Origin: Bacteroidales bacterium
Lineage (GTDB): Bacteria; Bacteroidota; Bacteroidia; Bacteroidales; F082
Assembly (NCBI GenBank): GCA_023229135.1
Contig: JALNZT010000015.1
Location: forward strand, 1 to 64,000
Reading direction: 5' to 3'
DNA: 64,000 nucleotides
Shown here: positions 9,449-18,891 of the stretch, piece after piece
How the letters are laid out: every line of letters begins with the position of its first letter
How positions within the stretch are numbered: position 1 is the stretch's first letter
Translations under genes and position numbers: made by a program
The notes under the pieces: generated by a model
Database searches by the model: none
Told to the model about the DNA's origin: nothing
Seen by the model: the letters and a program-made list of their open reading frames with translations, nothing else

Positions 9449-9547
9449 TAGGTGTGTATTTTTAAAATTGCGACCGCAAAGATATAGATTCCATGCAGTA
9501 AAAGCTGTTAATAAGGCACTAATCAACAATTTTTAAAAAAAAGACAG

Positions 9548-9575
9548 TTTGATTAAAGAAACTTTTTTATATTTG
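9548..9575 (+). promoter_or_regulatory. rho promoter (TTTG, 16 bp, TATATTTG)
   Basis: A TTTG at 9548-9551 and a perfect TAnnTTTG at 9568-9575, separated by 16 bp, match the Bacteroidota sigma-70 promoter. It implies a leader of about 125-130 nt before the rho start at 9710, long enough to hold autoregulatory Rho-loading sequence. Confidence 0.65.
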
Positions 9576-9709
9576 CCACGCTTAAAGAGAAATCCCAAAC
9601 GCTTCATTTATTATTTTGGCTTCTTAGGAAGAATCTTCGTTTTCGCCTCTGAAATCATCTAAAATAATATCAAGACACACTATTTATTAAAGAATTAAAA
9701 TCTATTCCA

Positions 9710-11593
9710 ATGTACGACATTATTGAGCTTAACAATAAGCTTGTTGGGGAATTAAGAGAGATCGCTAAAGAATTGGAAATTCCAAAAGTTGAAAAACTAC
9801 TTAAACAAGACTTGATCTACAAAATTTTAGATCAGCAGGCATTAGATCCTTCTAAAGTCCCTGCCAAGGAAAAATCAAGTCCCGACAAGGAAAATACAGA
9901 AACAAAAAAAGACAGCAAACCTGACACTAAAAGACCCAAAGCTAACAAAGCGAAAACGGCCAAACCAGCTGAAAAAGTGAAGGAAAAACCTCCTGTAGCG
10001 ATAGAAGAGAAGGCTGAGAAAGTAGAGAAAATAGAGAAAGTAGAGAAGATAGAGAAAGTAGACAAACCGGAAAAGTCTGATAAAGTTTTAAAAATTGAAA
10101 AAACTGACAAACCGGAAGCTGTGAAGACTCCTAAGGCTCCTGAGACAGAAAAGACCAAAACACTTACCAAACCTACCCCAGTTGAGAAAAGCGATGACAA
10201 CGGCCAGCCCTCAGCAGATAAATCTGAGCAAAAACGGCCACGCATCATCAAGCCACAGCCCAGCCTTACTCCACTTCCGGAAGAGAGTATTTCGTCCGAA
10301 AAAGATCATAAACCTTTTGAAAAAGACTATTCCAATAAAGCTGAGAATTTTGAAAAAGAGTTTACCAAGCCTCAAAAGGATTTAGCTCCAAGAAAGGAAA
10401 TTCAAAACCCACGCGAGCGTAAAGAGCTGCAACGCGATAACCAAAAACCCAAAAGAGACGAGTTTCGCTTTGAGTTTGATGGCATTGTAGATGCTGAAGG
10501 TGTGCTGGAAATTATGCCTGACGGCTATGGTTTTATGCGGTCCTCAGATTATAATTACCTCAACTCACCCGACGATATCTACGTTTCGCAGTCGCAAATA
10601 AAACTTTTTGCACTGAAAACAGGTGACACTATACTCGGCAGTATTCGTCCGCCAAAAGAAGGCGAAAAATATTTCCCGCTAATTAAGGTGGATATGATTA
10701 ACGGCCGTCCGCCGGATGAAGTGCGCGACCGTATTCCTTTCGACTACCTTACCCCACTTTTTCCGGAAGAAAAATACAATCTTACCGGCCACAAAGGCAG
10801 CACCATTTCTACTCGTATTATGGATATGTTTGCACCTATCGGAAAAGGCCAGCGCGGATTGATTGTAGCACAACCTAAAACAGGTAAAACAGTGCTGCTT
10901 AAAGAAGTGGCTAATGCTATTGCCAACAATCATCCAGAAGCTTACCTGATTATTCTACTCATTGACGAACGTCCTGAAGAAGTAACAGATATGGCCCGCA
11001 GCGTGAATGCAGAAGTGATTTCATCTACCTTCGATGAACCCGCCGACAAACACGTGAAAATCGCCAATATCGTTCTTGAAAAAGCCAAAAGGCTTACAGA
11101 GTGTGGGCACGATGTCGTGATTTTGCTCGACTCGATCACCCGTCTGGCCAGGGCATACAATACTGTTTCGCCCGCCTCAGGAAAGGTACTCAGCGGTGGT
11201 GTTGAAGCCAACGCACTCCAAAAACCAAAACGTTTTTTCGGTGCTGCACGTAAAATTGAAAACGGTGGATCATTGACAATCATTGCTACTGCACTGATCG
11301 ATACCGGTTCAAAAATGGACGAAGTGATCTTTGAAGAGTTTAAAGGCACCGGAAATATGGAGCTTCAGCTCGACAGACGTTTGGCCAACAAACGTATCTG
11401 GCCGGCCATTGATATTGTTTCATCAAGCACACGTCGCGAAGATCTGTTGATCGACAAAGAAGCCATGCAACGTATCTGGATACTTAGAAATCATCTGGCA
11501 GATATGACACCGATAGAAGCTATGGAATTTTTGAAAGATAAAATGCGCTATACAGATACAAATGAAGAGTTTTTGATCTCGATGAATAGCTAA
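9710..11593 (+). CDS. rho: Transcription termination factor Rho with long disordered insert
   Basis: A 627-residue hexameric RNA helicase that ends transcription. It has an N-terminal Rho_N SAP-like helix (residues 1-45), then about 200 residues of Lys/Glu/Pro-rich low-complexity sequence (55-250), including tandem VEKIEK units at about 103-118. The cold-shock RNA-binding domain follows (about 255-330, GVLEIMPDGYGFMRS). The RecA-type ATPase has Walker A AQPKTGKT at about 387-394, LLIDERPEEVTD, and LLDSITRLARAYN with the Q-loop region after it. E. coli Rho is 419 residues, so the extra mass is the insert. Such inserted disordered regions are known in Bacteroidota Rho and are linked to condensate formation. 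Confidence 0.95.
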   Translation: MYDIIELNNKLVGELREIAKELEIPKVEKLLKQDLIYKILDQQALDPSKVPAKEKSSPDKENTETKKDSKPDTKRPKANKAKTAKPAEKVKEKPPVAIEEKAEKVEKIEKVEKIEKVDKPEKSDKVLKIEKTDKPEAVKTPKAPETEKTKTLTKPTPVEKSDDNGQPSADKSEQKRPRIIKPQPSLTPLPEESISSEKDHKPFEKDYSNKAENFEKEFTKPQKDLAPRKEIQNPRERKELQRDNQKPKRDEFRFEFDGIVDAEGVLEIMPDGYGFMRSSDYNYLNSPDDIYVSQSQIKLFALKTGDTILGSIRPPKEGEKYFPLIKVDMINGRPPDEVRDRIPFDYLTPLFPEEKYNLTGHKGSTISTRIMDMFAPIGKGQRGLIVAQPKTGKTVLLKEVANAIANNHPEAYLIILLIDERPEEVTDMARSVNAEVISSTFDEPADKHVKIANIVLEKAKRLTECGHDVVILLDSITRLARAYNTVSPASGKVLSGGVEANALQKPKRFFGAARKIENGGSLTIIATALIDTGSKMDEVIFEEFKGTGNMELQLDRRLANKRIWPAIDIVSSSTRREDLLIDKEAMQRIWILRNHLADMTPIEAMEFLKDKMRYTDTNEEFLISMNS

Positions 11594-11614
11594 GTATTTA
11601 ACAAACAAACACTT

Positions 11615-11665
11615 AAAAGCCGGAGCAACATTTGTTTCGGCTTTTTTATTGCTCCGGTTTTTTTT
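11615..11665 (+). terminator. rho terminator with two overlapping hairpins
   Basis: Stem A is AAAAGCCG (11615-11622) with CGGCTTTT (11638-11645), followed by a short T run. Stem B is CCGGAGCAA (11620-11628) with TTGCTCCGG (11649-11657), followed by eight T (11658-11665). They share 11620-11622, so only one can form at a time. Stem B plus its T tract is a normal intrinsic terminator. Confidence 0.7.
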
Positions 11666-12292
11666 TAAAAGATACACTTTTCAAACACACAAGCCATCGT
11701 AAACCAGGGCCTTACACTTACCTTATTCTTATTTGGTGCTTGATAGTTCTGTCGATCATTCAAAAGTCAGAATTTAGTCGCACACCTAAAAAACCGTGAA
11801 TGGCTTATCCCTTTAACAGATACAATCCCTACCCTAACTAACAATATAGTGGCAACACCTTGATTAATTTTTGTAAGGAAAGGCTAAATACCATACTTTG
11901 ACACAGCTAATTTTCGTTTTTGAAACAGTCATCTCGTCAGTGCTTTTTCAAACTACGCAAAGCCGAGGTGCCTTTACCTCAATTCTGTAGCTTTGGAATC
12001 AAATCCTTGTCTTTGAACTCTTTTTTTTTAAAAAGCCTGAAAAAAAGAATTTTTTCTCTCTAAGCTCTATCAAACCTTCAATTGCACCTAATTATTCAAA
12101 ACATCTTCGTAAAAAAAATAATATCTTTTTTAAAAAAAAATTGCATTTCTAAATGAGAAAGAATACGTTTGTTCTTTTTTTTTTGATTTTTTATGAAATC
12201 TTTCTACTATTTTAAGAATTAACAATTCGGTAGAACTTTTTGAAACGGCGAATAGTGGCGGAATTTTTACCAACTAGTAAATATTATGCAAT
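11666..12292. other. 627-bp gene-free AT-rich spacer before the nitrate block
   Basis: No open frame with family character, tRNA or clear repeat is visible. It contains long A/T homopolymers (about 12025-12060 and 12113-12190). I looked for FNR/CRP-type TTGAT-N4-ATCAA dyads and found none convincing. It presumably holds the promoter for the cytochrome c-narG operon and marks the left edge of the plus-strand nitrate/Moco block. Confidence 0.5.
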
Positions 12293-13126
12293 ATGAAAAC
12301 AACGCATTACTTTTTTATCGCTATCGTGATATTTCTTTTGTTTCCTCTCGTTTCTGTTTTTGCACAGAAAAATGGTGAAACTATTTTTAAAGAAACCTGT
12401 GCTGCCTGCCATTCTATCGGGAAAGGAAAATTGATTGGCCCTGATCTTGCCAATATACAAGACAGGCTTTCGGAGGAATGGATCATAAAATTTATCAAAT
12501 CGTCTCAAACGGTAATCAAATCAGGTGATAAATATGCCGATTCACTTTTCAAAGCATATAACCAGATACCAATGCCTGACCAGCCCAACCTAACTGATGA
12601 ACAGATAAAAGGAATAATTACCTACATAGGAGGAGAAAGCTCCACATCAAACACTTCGACAGTAAGCCCTGCGGCACTAACGGGAGACAGTAAGCGGGGT
12701 CGGGATTTATTTGTAGGTAGTACCCGCTTTGCCAATCAGGGCGCTGCCTGCAACTCATGCCACAATGTGGATATGAATGGGTCAATAAGTGGAGCTGCCT
12801 TAGCTATTGACCTAACACATACTATAACGAGATTGTCTGCAGCAGGCGTTGGAGCAGTTGTTTCAGGCTTGCCTTTCCCTCAAATGAAAGAAACCTATAA
12901 TTCCAAGCCCGTAACTCCACAAGAAATTGCTGATATTGTTGCGTTTTTGACTCTTGCTGATATGCAAGAGGCAGCATTGGCAACAACACCTTATGGAAAC
13001 TATTTACTTCTGGGTGGTTTGGCCGGTGCAATTTTTTTGCTGGCATTTTATTCCCTCTTTTGGTTCAATAGAAAAAAAGGAGCAGTAAACTTTTTCATTT
13101 TCAAAAGGCAAATGAAATCAGTTTAG
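12293..13126 (+). CDS. Membrane-anchored diheme cytochrome c (NarC-like)
   Basis: A 277-residue protein with a signal peptide (1-24, ending SVFAQ) and two heme c sites: C36-A-A-C39-H40, with likely distal Met94 in IPMPDQPN, and C153-N-S-C156-H157. A C-terminal membrane helix spans about 233-255 with a basic cytoplasmic tail. The heme domains would therefore face the periplasm. It is first in line, 65 bp before narG. Thermus nar operons also begin with a diheme cytochrome c (NarC) that connects NarGHI to the respiratory chain, so an electron-transfer role with the nitrate reductase is inferred from position. Confidence 0.8.
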   Translation: MKTTHYFFIAIVIFLLFPLVSVFAQKNGETIFKETCAACHSIGKGKLIGPDLANIQDRLSEEWIIKFIKSSQTVIKSGDKYADSLFKAYNQIPMPDQPNLTDEQIKGIITYIGGESSTSNTSTVSPAALTGDSKRGRDLFVGSTRFANQGAACNSCHNVDMNGSISGAALAIDLTHTITRLSAAGVGAVVSGLPFPQMKETYNSKPVTPQEIADIVAFLTLADMQEAALATTPYGNYLLLGGLAGAIFLLAFYSLFWFNRKKGAVNFFIFKRQMKSV

Positions 13127-13191
13127 ACAGTAGACAACAGCAGCTTTATTAAAAACAAGAGATCATTGAATAACCAATAACACCAAAAATC

Positions 13192-16100
13192 ATGAGTTGG
13201 ATACAAGACATCATATCGCCTAAAACCCGCAAATGGGAAGAGTTTTACCGTAACCGCTTTCAACACGACCGCGTTGTACGCAGTACACATGGCGTTAACT
13301 GTACGGGTGGCTGCTCGTGGGCTATCCATGTTAAAGAAGGAATCGTTGTATTTGAGACACAGCAATTAGATTATCCCCTAATTGATGATAAATTACCACC
13401 TTATGAGCCACGCGGATGTCAGAGAGGGATTTCTTTTTCATGGTATCTCTACAGCCCTTTGCGGATAAAATACCCACTTATACGCGGGACGCTACTTGAT
13501 GCTTTCAGAGAAGAGAAAGAAAAAGCAGGTGGAAATCCTGTTGTAGCATGGGAAAATCTTCAGAACAACAAAGAAAAGCGAGACCGTTATCAGAATTCAA
13601 GAGGGAAAGGCGGTTTCCGGAGAGCATCATGGGACGAAGCATTGGAAATGATGGCTGCCTCAAATATTTATACAGCAAAAAAATATGGCCCGGATCGGGT
13701 GATAGGATTTTCACCGATTCCTGCCATGTCAATGCTGAGCCATGCCGCTGGTCATAGATTTCTTCAACTTTTCGGTGGTGTCAACCTCAGCTTCTATGAC
13801 TGGTATTGCGATTTACCGCCAGCATTTCCTGAAATATGGGGAGACCAGACTGACGTGTGTGAAAGTGCAGATTGGTACAATGCGAAAATGGTAGCCGACA
13901 TGGGCACCAACCTGAATATGACCAGAACACCTGATTGTCATTTCTTTGCAGAATCACGTCACAACGGAACCAAAGCTGTCGTCTTTTCTCCTGATTTCAG
14001 TCAATTGTGCAAATATGCCGATCAATGGATCCCACTTCATGCCGGAAGTGATGGTGCTTTCTGGATGGCAGTGACACACATTATCCTCAAAGAATATCAT
14101 TTTGAAAAGCAAACCCCTTATTTTATTGATTACGTAAAGCGCTATACGGATAGCCCTATGTTGGTTCATCTGGATAAAGTAGGAGACATTTATACACCTG
14201 GCAAGATGGTTCGTGCCAACGAGCTTTCAAAGTGGAAGAATATTGAAAACGGAGACTGGAAATTTTTATGCATTGACGAAGCAAGTGGTGAGTATGTTAC
14301 TCCGAAAGGAACTATGGGTTATCGCTGGGCAAAAGATGGCGGCAAATGGAATATGAAATATGAGTGCGGAGAAACAGATCTCGATTACGATCCGGTTCTT
14401 ACCTTATTAGAGGGCAAAGATGAAGCCCTGGAAGTTGAGTTCACGGAATTTGGACTGGCAAAAAAAGCACAACGTGGTGTTCCGGTGAAATGGCTTGATA
14501 CAGTTGATGGTAGAGTTCCTGTTACAACTGTTTATGATTTAATGATGGCGCAGTACGGTGTTGACCGGGATTTGGGTGGCCAATATCCAAAAGATTATAC
14601 CGACACAGATGCAGCCTATACGCCGGCCTGGCAGGAAGTTTTTACAGGCATTGATTCAAAAACAGTGTTGCAGTTTGCTCGTGAATGGGCCAATACTGCT
14701 GACATCACCGAAGGGAAATGTATGATATTAGTGGGTGCAGGCGTCAACCATTGGTACCATCAAAACCTTACTTATCGTGCTGGTGCCATGGCACTTATGG
14801 TTTGTGGATGTATTGGAAAAAACGGAGGCGGACTGAATCATTATGTAGGACAGGAAAAGCTGGCTCCGGTTGATTCCTGGTCATCAATTGCTTATGCAAA
14901 AGACTGGGTTCCGGTTTCAAGATTGCAACAAGCGCCAATATGGCATTATATCAATACCTGCCAATATCGTTATGATGGAAAGTATTCAAAATACAATACC
15001 GTACCTGAAAACAAATGGACGGATAAACATGTGGCAGATACCATCTTCACCTCGGTGAGGAATGGTTGGATGCCTTTTTATCCACAGTTCAATGAAAACA
15101 CTTTAGAACTTGCTAAACAAGCCCTTGCCAATGGAGCAAAGAATGATGACGATATTAAAGCCTTTGTTCTTGAAAAACTAAAATCAAAAGAGCTTAAATA
15201 TTCAGTAAGCGACCCGGAAAATGAAGTGAACTTTCCGCGTGTGTGGTATATCTGGCGCGGTAATGCGCTCCTTGCCAGCATGAAGGGACATGAATATGCA
15301 TTGAAGCATTATCTAGGAACTCATAACAATCTCATTGCCACTGATGTGGATGAAAAACCTGAAGAAGTGAAGTGGCACGACATTGCACCCGTTGGCAAAA
15401 TGGACCTGGTGGTGGACCTGAATTTCAGGATGGATTCTTCAGCACTCTATTCTGATATTGTGTTGCCTGCCGCATCCTGGTACGAAAAAGCAGATTTGAA
15501 TACTACTGACTTGCATTCATTCATCCACCCGCTGGGACAGGCTATAGCACCCGTTTGGGAATCGAAAACAGATTGGGATATTTTTAAACAAATTGCCAAA
15601 GTAACCAGTGAGATGGCGAAAAAGTATTTTTCAGAGGTACAGAAAGATGTTGTCATCACACCGCTTTCGCACGACTCGCCTGACGAAATTACACAACCTA
15701 CCATCAAAGATTGGTATCATGGTGAGTGTGAAGCCATTCCGGGAAAAACTATGCATAAGATTTCGGTAGTTGAAAGAGATTACACCCAGATTTACGAAAA
15801 ATTCATCACATTGGGAGAAAGCATTCGCGAGAAGGGATTGGGAGTGCATGGCACGCATTATACCTGCCAAGAAGAATATGATGAAATGTGTACTTCAAAT
15901 CATTTTCATCACAGAGAATTTCAGGGCAAAATCCTCCCATCCATTCAGGAAGATGAATGGGCAGCCAACGCGGTGTTGCACCTTTCCACTTTGACCAATG
16001 GGAAGCTGACCCAGAAGGCCTACGAAGATATGGAGAAGAAAACAGGGCTTGTTCTTGCCGATCTTTCGGCAGGCAGTAAAGATGTGAAAATTCTTTATGC

Positions 16101-16809
16101 CGATCTGCTTGCAAAACCGCATCGATACAACACCTCGCCTGTTTGGTCGGGCTTAATGAATGACGGAAGAGCTTACGCGGCTTTCACCTATAATGTAGAA
16201 CGACTAGTCCCCTGGAGAACGCTGACAGGCCGACAGCATTTTTATCTTGACCAGGAATTATACGTTGCTTATGGAGAGCATTTGCCCACCTATAAGCCGG
16301 CACCAAGTGCTGAAGTGTATGGTGATTTGCGGGAAACCTGGAAAAAAGGAAACGCAAAAGCGCTTAACTACCTAACGCCACATGGCAAATGGCACATCCA
16401 CTCTACCTATATGGAAAACCTGAGAATGCTAACGCTTGGAAGAGGGATAGAACCTTGCTGGCTGAGCGAGATTGATGCCGAGGAACTTGGTATAAAAGAC
16501 AATGATTGGGTAGAAGTTCACAATGATCATGGTGTCTATGTTACCCGTGCCTGCGTGAGTTCAAGGATTCCACCCGGCGTATGTATTGTGTATCATGTGC
16601 CGGAAAGGACAGTGGGAATACCGAAATCACAACTACGTGGAAATAAAAGAGGTGGTGGCCACAATAGCGTTACGCGCATACATCTTAAACCCAATTTCCT
16701 AAATGGTGGCTATGGCCAATTTTCTTATCACTTCAATTATTGGGGACCTGTGGCACCGCAGAGAGATACGCATGTGGTGGTGATGAAAATGGAGAAACTG
16801 GTCTGGTAA
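13192..16809 (+). CDS. narG: Respiratory nitrate reductase alpha subunit NarG
   Basis: A 1205-residue Mo-bisMGD catalytic subunit reducing nitrate to nitrite. It is close to E. coli NarG along its length (STHGVNCTGGCSW, GFSPIPAMSM, YDWYCDLPPA, VGAGVNHWYH). The FS0 iron-sulfur ligands are His33, Cys37, Cys41 and Cys76. The molybdenum ligand is Asp207 in CDLPP, matching E. coli Asp222 by alignment. There is no Tat signal peptide at the N-terminus (MSWIQDIISPKTRKWEEFYR), so the active site should face the cytoplasm, unlike periplasmic nitrite oxidoreductases and archaeal-type Nar. The operon continues with narH, interrupted by an S23-type gene. A nitrite-oxidising direction is possible in related enzymes but unlikely with this layout. 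Confidence 0.95.
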   Translation: MSWIQDIISPKTRKWEEFYRNRFQHDRVVRSTHGVNCTGGCSWAIHVKEGIVVFETQQLDYPLIDDKLPPYEPRGCQRGISFSWYLYSPLRIKYPLIRGTLLDAFREEKEKAGGNPVVAWENLQNNKEKRDRYQNSRGKGGFRRASWDEALEMMAASNIYTAKKYGPDRVIGFSPIPAMSMLSHAAGHRFLQLFGGVNLSFYDWYCDLPPAFPEIWGDQTDVCESADWYNAKMVADMGTNLNMTRTPDCHFFAESRHNGTKAVVFSPDFSQLCKYADQWIPLHAGSDGAFWMAVTHIILKEYHFEKQTPYFIDYVKRYTDSPMLVHLDKVGDIYTPGKMVRANELSKWKNIENGDWKFLCIDEASGEYVTPKGTMGYRWAKDGGKWNMKYECGETDLDYDPVLTLLEGKDEALEVEFTEFGLAKKAQRGVPVKWLDTVDGRVPVTTVYDLMMAQYGVDRDLGGQYPKDYTDTDAAYTPAWQEVFTGIDSKTVLQFAREWANTADITEGKCMILVGAGVNHWYHQNLTYRAGAMALMVCGCIGKNGGGLNHYVGQEKLAPVDSWSSIAYAKDWVPVSRLQQAPIWHYINTCQYRYDGKYSKYNTVPENKWTDKHVADTIFTSVRNGWMPFYPQFNENTLELAKQALANGAKNDDDIKAFVLEKLKSKELKYSVSDPENEVNFPRVWYIWRGNALLASMKGHEYALKHYLGTHNNLIATDVDEKPEEVKWHDIAPVGKMDLVVDLNFRMDSSALYSDIVLPAASWYEKADLNTTDLHSFIHPLGQAIAPVWESKTDWDIFKQIAKVTSEMAKKYFSEVQKDVVITPLSHDSPDEITQPTIKDWYHGECEAIPGKTMHKISVVERDYTQIYEKFITLGESIREKGLGVHGTHYTCQEEYDEMCTSNHFHHREFQGKILPSIQEDEWAANAVLHLSTLTNGKLTQKAYEDMEKKTGLVLADLSAGSKDVKILYADLLAKPHRYNTSPVWSGLMNDGRAYAAFTYNVERLVPWRTLTGRQHFYLDQELYVAYGEHLPTYKPAPSAEVYGDLRETWKKGNAKALNYLTPHGKWHIHSTYMENLRMLTLGRGIEPCWLSEIDAEELGIKDNDWVEVHNDHGVYVTRACVSSRIPPGVCIVYHVPERTVGIPKSQLRGNKRGGGHNSVTRIHLKPNFLNGGYGQFSYHFNYWGPVAPQRDTHVVVMKMEKLVW

Positions 16810-16817
16810 TTTAATGG

Positions 16818-17305
16818 ATGATTTATTATTGTTGATTTATTATTTATGAATAAAGAGGACTTTAAAGAAAGAACAAAAGATTTTACACAAGGGTGTGTGA
16901 ACTTAGCTTTGACTTTGCCGAATACAATTTTAGAAAGGCAGCTGCAAGGGCAGTTAACAAGGTCATGCAGTTCTGTTGCAGCAAATTACAGAGCAGCAAG
17001 CATTGCTCACTCTAAAGTAAGTTTTACTTCTAAATTGAGTAGTGTAATTGAGGAAGTTGACGAATCTTTATTCTGGTTAGCATTTATCATAAAAGAAAAT
17101 TTACTTAACTCAGAAATCTTAAATGCACTAATCAAAGAAGCCGGAGCACTCACAGCAATTTTTATTTCATCAAGAAAAATAATCCAGGAAAATATGAAAG
17201 CAGAAATAAATGATGAATTATAACTCAACCGTATAAAATAATACATCAACAACAATAAATAACAACCCAATAACAATAAATAACAACTCAAAAATAATAA
17301 ATCAT
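16818..17305. repeat. Imperfect inverted repeats flanking the S23 gene
   Basis: The left arm, 16818-16848, begins ATGATTTATTATTGTTGA. The right arm, about 17273-17305, read on the minus strand begins ATGATTTATTATTTTTGA. They agree at roughly 25 of 30 positions. The right arm includes the narH start codon. Between the S23 stop and narH there is also a direct repeat of CAACAATAAATAACAAC-type sequence (about 17250-17287). The arrangement frames the S23 gene as a discrete inserted unit between narG and narH. Confidence 0.6.
16846..17223 (+). CDS. Four-helix-bundle (S23 / 23S rRNA IVS-type) protein
   Basis: A 125-residue all-helical protein. It carries the family signature around residues 30-60 (ERQLQGQLTRSCSSVAANYR, then KVSFTSKLSSVIEEVDE) and a WLAF segment near 77. 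Known for the family: originally found inside intervening sequences of 23S rRNA genes; relatives serve as Avd in diversity-generating retroelements and form basic pentameric barrels that bind nucleic acid. No retroelement is nearby here. It is inserted between narG and narH with flanking inverted repeats, is not part of any known nitrate reductase, and probably reaches this site as a mobile or selfish unit. Confidence 0.85.
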   Translation: MNKEDFKERTKDFTQGCVNLALTLPNTILERQLQGQLTRSCSSVAANYRAASIAHSKVSFTSKLSSVIEEVDESLFWLAFIIKENLLNSEILNALIKEAGALTAIFISSRKIIQENMKAEINDEL

Positions 17306-18854
17306 GGACGTTCGCTCACAAATAGCAATGGTGTTTCACTTGGATAAGTGCATCGGCTGCCATACCTGTTCTATTGCTTGCAAAAATATCTGGACTGATC
17401 GCAAAGGCGCTGAATATATGTGGTGGAATAACGTAGAAACAAAACCAGGAACGGGATATCCCTCTAATTGGGAAGACCAGGAGATTTACAAAGGAGGATG
17501 GGAAAAGAGAAACGGGAAAATTCACCTGAAAGGAGCAGGCAAAAGGCGCGGCCTGACTAATATCTTTTATAATCCCAACCTACCCGTTATTGATGATTAT
17601 TATGAGCCATTCACCTATAAATATCTTGACCTCATCGAATCTCCGGAAGGAGAAGACCAGCCTACTGCACGCCCGGTTTCACTGATTACCGGCAAACCTA
17701 TTGATATTAAAATGGGACCAAACTGGGATGATGACCTTGGCGGATCACAGGACTTTGCAAAAAACGATCCAAACATGAAAAACATTTCTCCTGAAGAGCA
17801 GGAGGTCATGTTTCAATTGGAAAAAATGGCCATGTTTTATTTACCAAGGATTTGCAATCATTGTCTAAACCCTTCCTGCGTTGCCTCCTGCCCTTCCGGA
17901 GCTATATACAAACGCGGTGAAGATGGCATCGTACTTATCAATCAGGAAGTATGCCGCGCATGGAGGATGTGTATTACTGCATGCCCTTACAAAAAATCCT
18001 ACTACAACTGGAATACCGGCAAATCAGAAAAATGTATTCTTTGTTATCCTCGTCTTGAAGCAGGCCTTGCCCCAGCGTGTATGCATTCATGCGTAGGAAG
18101 AATTAGATATTTAGGAGTACTTCTTTACGATGCGTCAAGAATTGAAGAAGCAGCAAGCGCGGATGAAAAAGACCTGATTACAAGTCAACTTGATATCATC
18201 CTTGACCCCTTTGATGAAGAAGTAATCGCAGCAGCGAAGTTGAATGGCATAGCTGATTCTACCCTTCATGCTGCGCAACTGTCACCAATATATAAATTTG
18301 TGAAGCAATGGGGATTGGCCTTGCCCTTGCACCCCGAGTTTCGCACGCTACCTATGTTATTTTATATACCACCATTATTACCTGTTATGGCCACAGTGAA
18401 AAAAGTGGACAACACTGAGCAACAGGATAAAATGAATCCCGCTGCAAAAAAATGGAACGATAGCTGGCTCTATGATACCAGCACCGATGAACTCTGGGGA
18501 ACATTAGACCAGATACGTTTTCCACTTCAATATATTGCCAGTTTATTTAGCGCAGGAGACGAAGAAATAATAAAAGAAACCTGGAAAAAATTAATGGCTG
18601 TACGCATTCACCGCAGAAAAGTTACGGTGGGTGATATAAGCGATGAGAAAGCAGCAAAAACACTGAGTGATGCCGGCTTAACTGCCGAAACCGCCGATGC
18701 CATATACGCGCTTACTTCTCTGCCCAAATTTGAAGAACGCTTTGTAATACCGGCAGCCCATAGGGAACAGGCCATTGAAATGATGGACTTCACGGGAGAT
18801 ACAAAAGGCGATACGGGATTTGGTATTAAGAAGCCGGTGAAGCGAGGAATTTAG
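17304..18854 (+). CDS. narH: Nitrate reductase beta subunit NarH
   Basis: A 516-residue electron-transfer subunit carrying four Fe-S clusters between NarI and NarG. Cysteine groups are visible: CIGCHTCSIAC at about 17-27, CNHCLNPSCVASCP at about 184-197, CRAWRMCITACP near 217-228 (the Trp in CRAWRMC replaces a cysteine, as expected for the [3Fe-4S] cluster), and CILCYPRLEAGLAPACMHSC near 244-263. Length is typical. The start codon lies inside the right inverted repeat of the S23 insertion, so translation initiation may have been rebuilt by that event. Confidence 0.95.
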   Translation: MDVRSQIAMVFHLDKCIGCHTCSIACKNIWTDRKGAEYMWWNNVETKPGTGYPSNWEDQEIYKGGWEKRNGKIHLKGAGKRRGLTNIFYNPNLPVIDDYYEPFTYKYLDLIESPEGEDQPTARPVSLITGKPIDIKMGPNWDDDLGGSQDFAKNDPNMKNISPEEQEVMFQLEKMAMFYLPRICNHCLNPSCVASCPSGAIYKRGEDGIVLINQEVCRAWRMCITACPYKKSYYNWNTGKSEKCILCYPRLEAGLAPACMHSCVGRIRYLGVLLYDASRIEEAASADEKDLITSQLDIILDPFDEEVIAAAKLNGIADSTLHAAQLSPIYKFVKQWGLALPLHPEFRTLPMLFYIPPLLPVMATVKKVDNTEQQDKMNPAAKKWNDSWLYDTSTDELWGTLDQIRFPLQYIASLFSAGDEEIIKETWKKLMAVRIHRRKVTVGDISDEKAAKTLSDAGLTAETADAIYALTSLPKFEERFVIPAAHREQAIEMMDFTGDTKGDTGFGIKKPVKRGI

Positions 18855-18891
18855 GGCTGAATGAAAAATATGAAATTCTAAAAAATGGAAA

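Noticed and set aside
9832..10251. 139-codon minus-strand frame opposite rho
   Set aside because: It is the antisense of the Lys/Glu-rich insert (Ser/Phe-rich product), a common artefact of A-rich coding sequence.
13192..18854. Nitrite oxidoreductase (NxrAB) instead of nitrate reductase
   Set aside because: NarG has no Tat signal, narJ and a canonical NarI with all four heme histidines are present, and the sequence follows E. coli NarG; this fits nitrate reduction.
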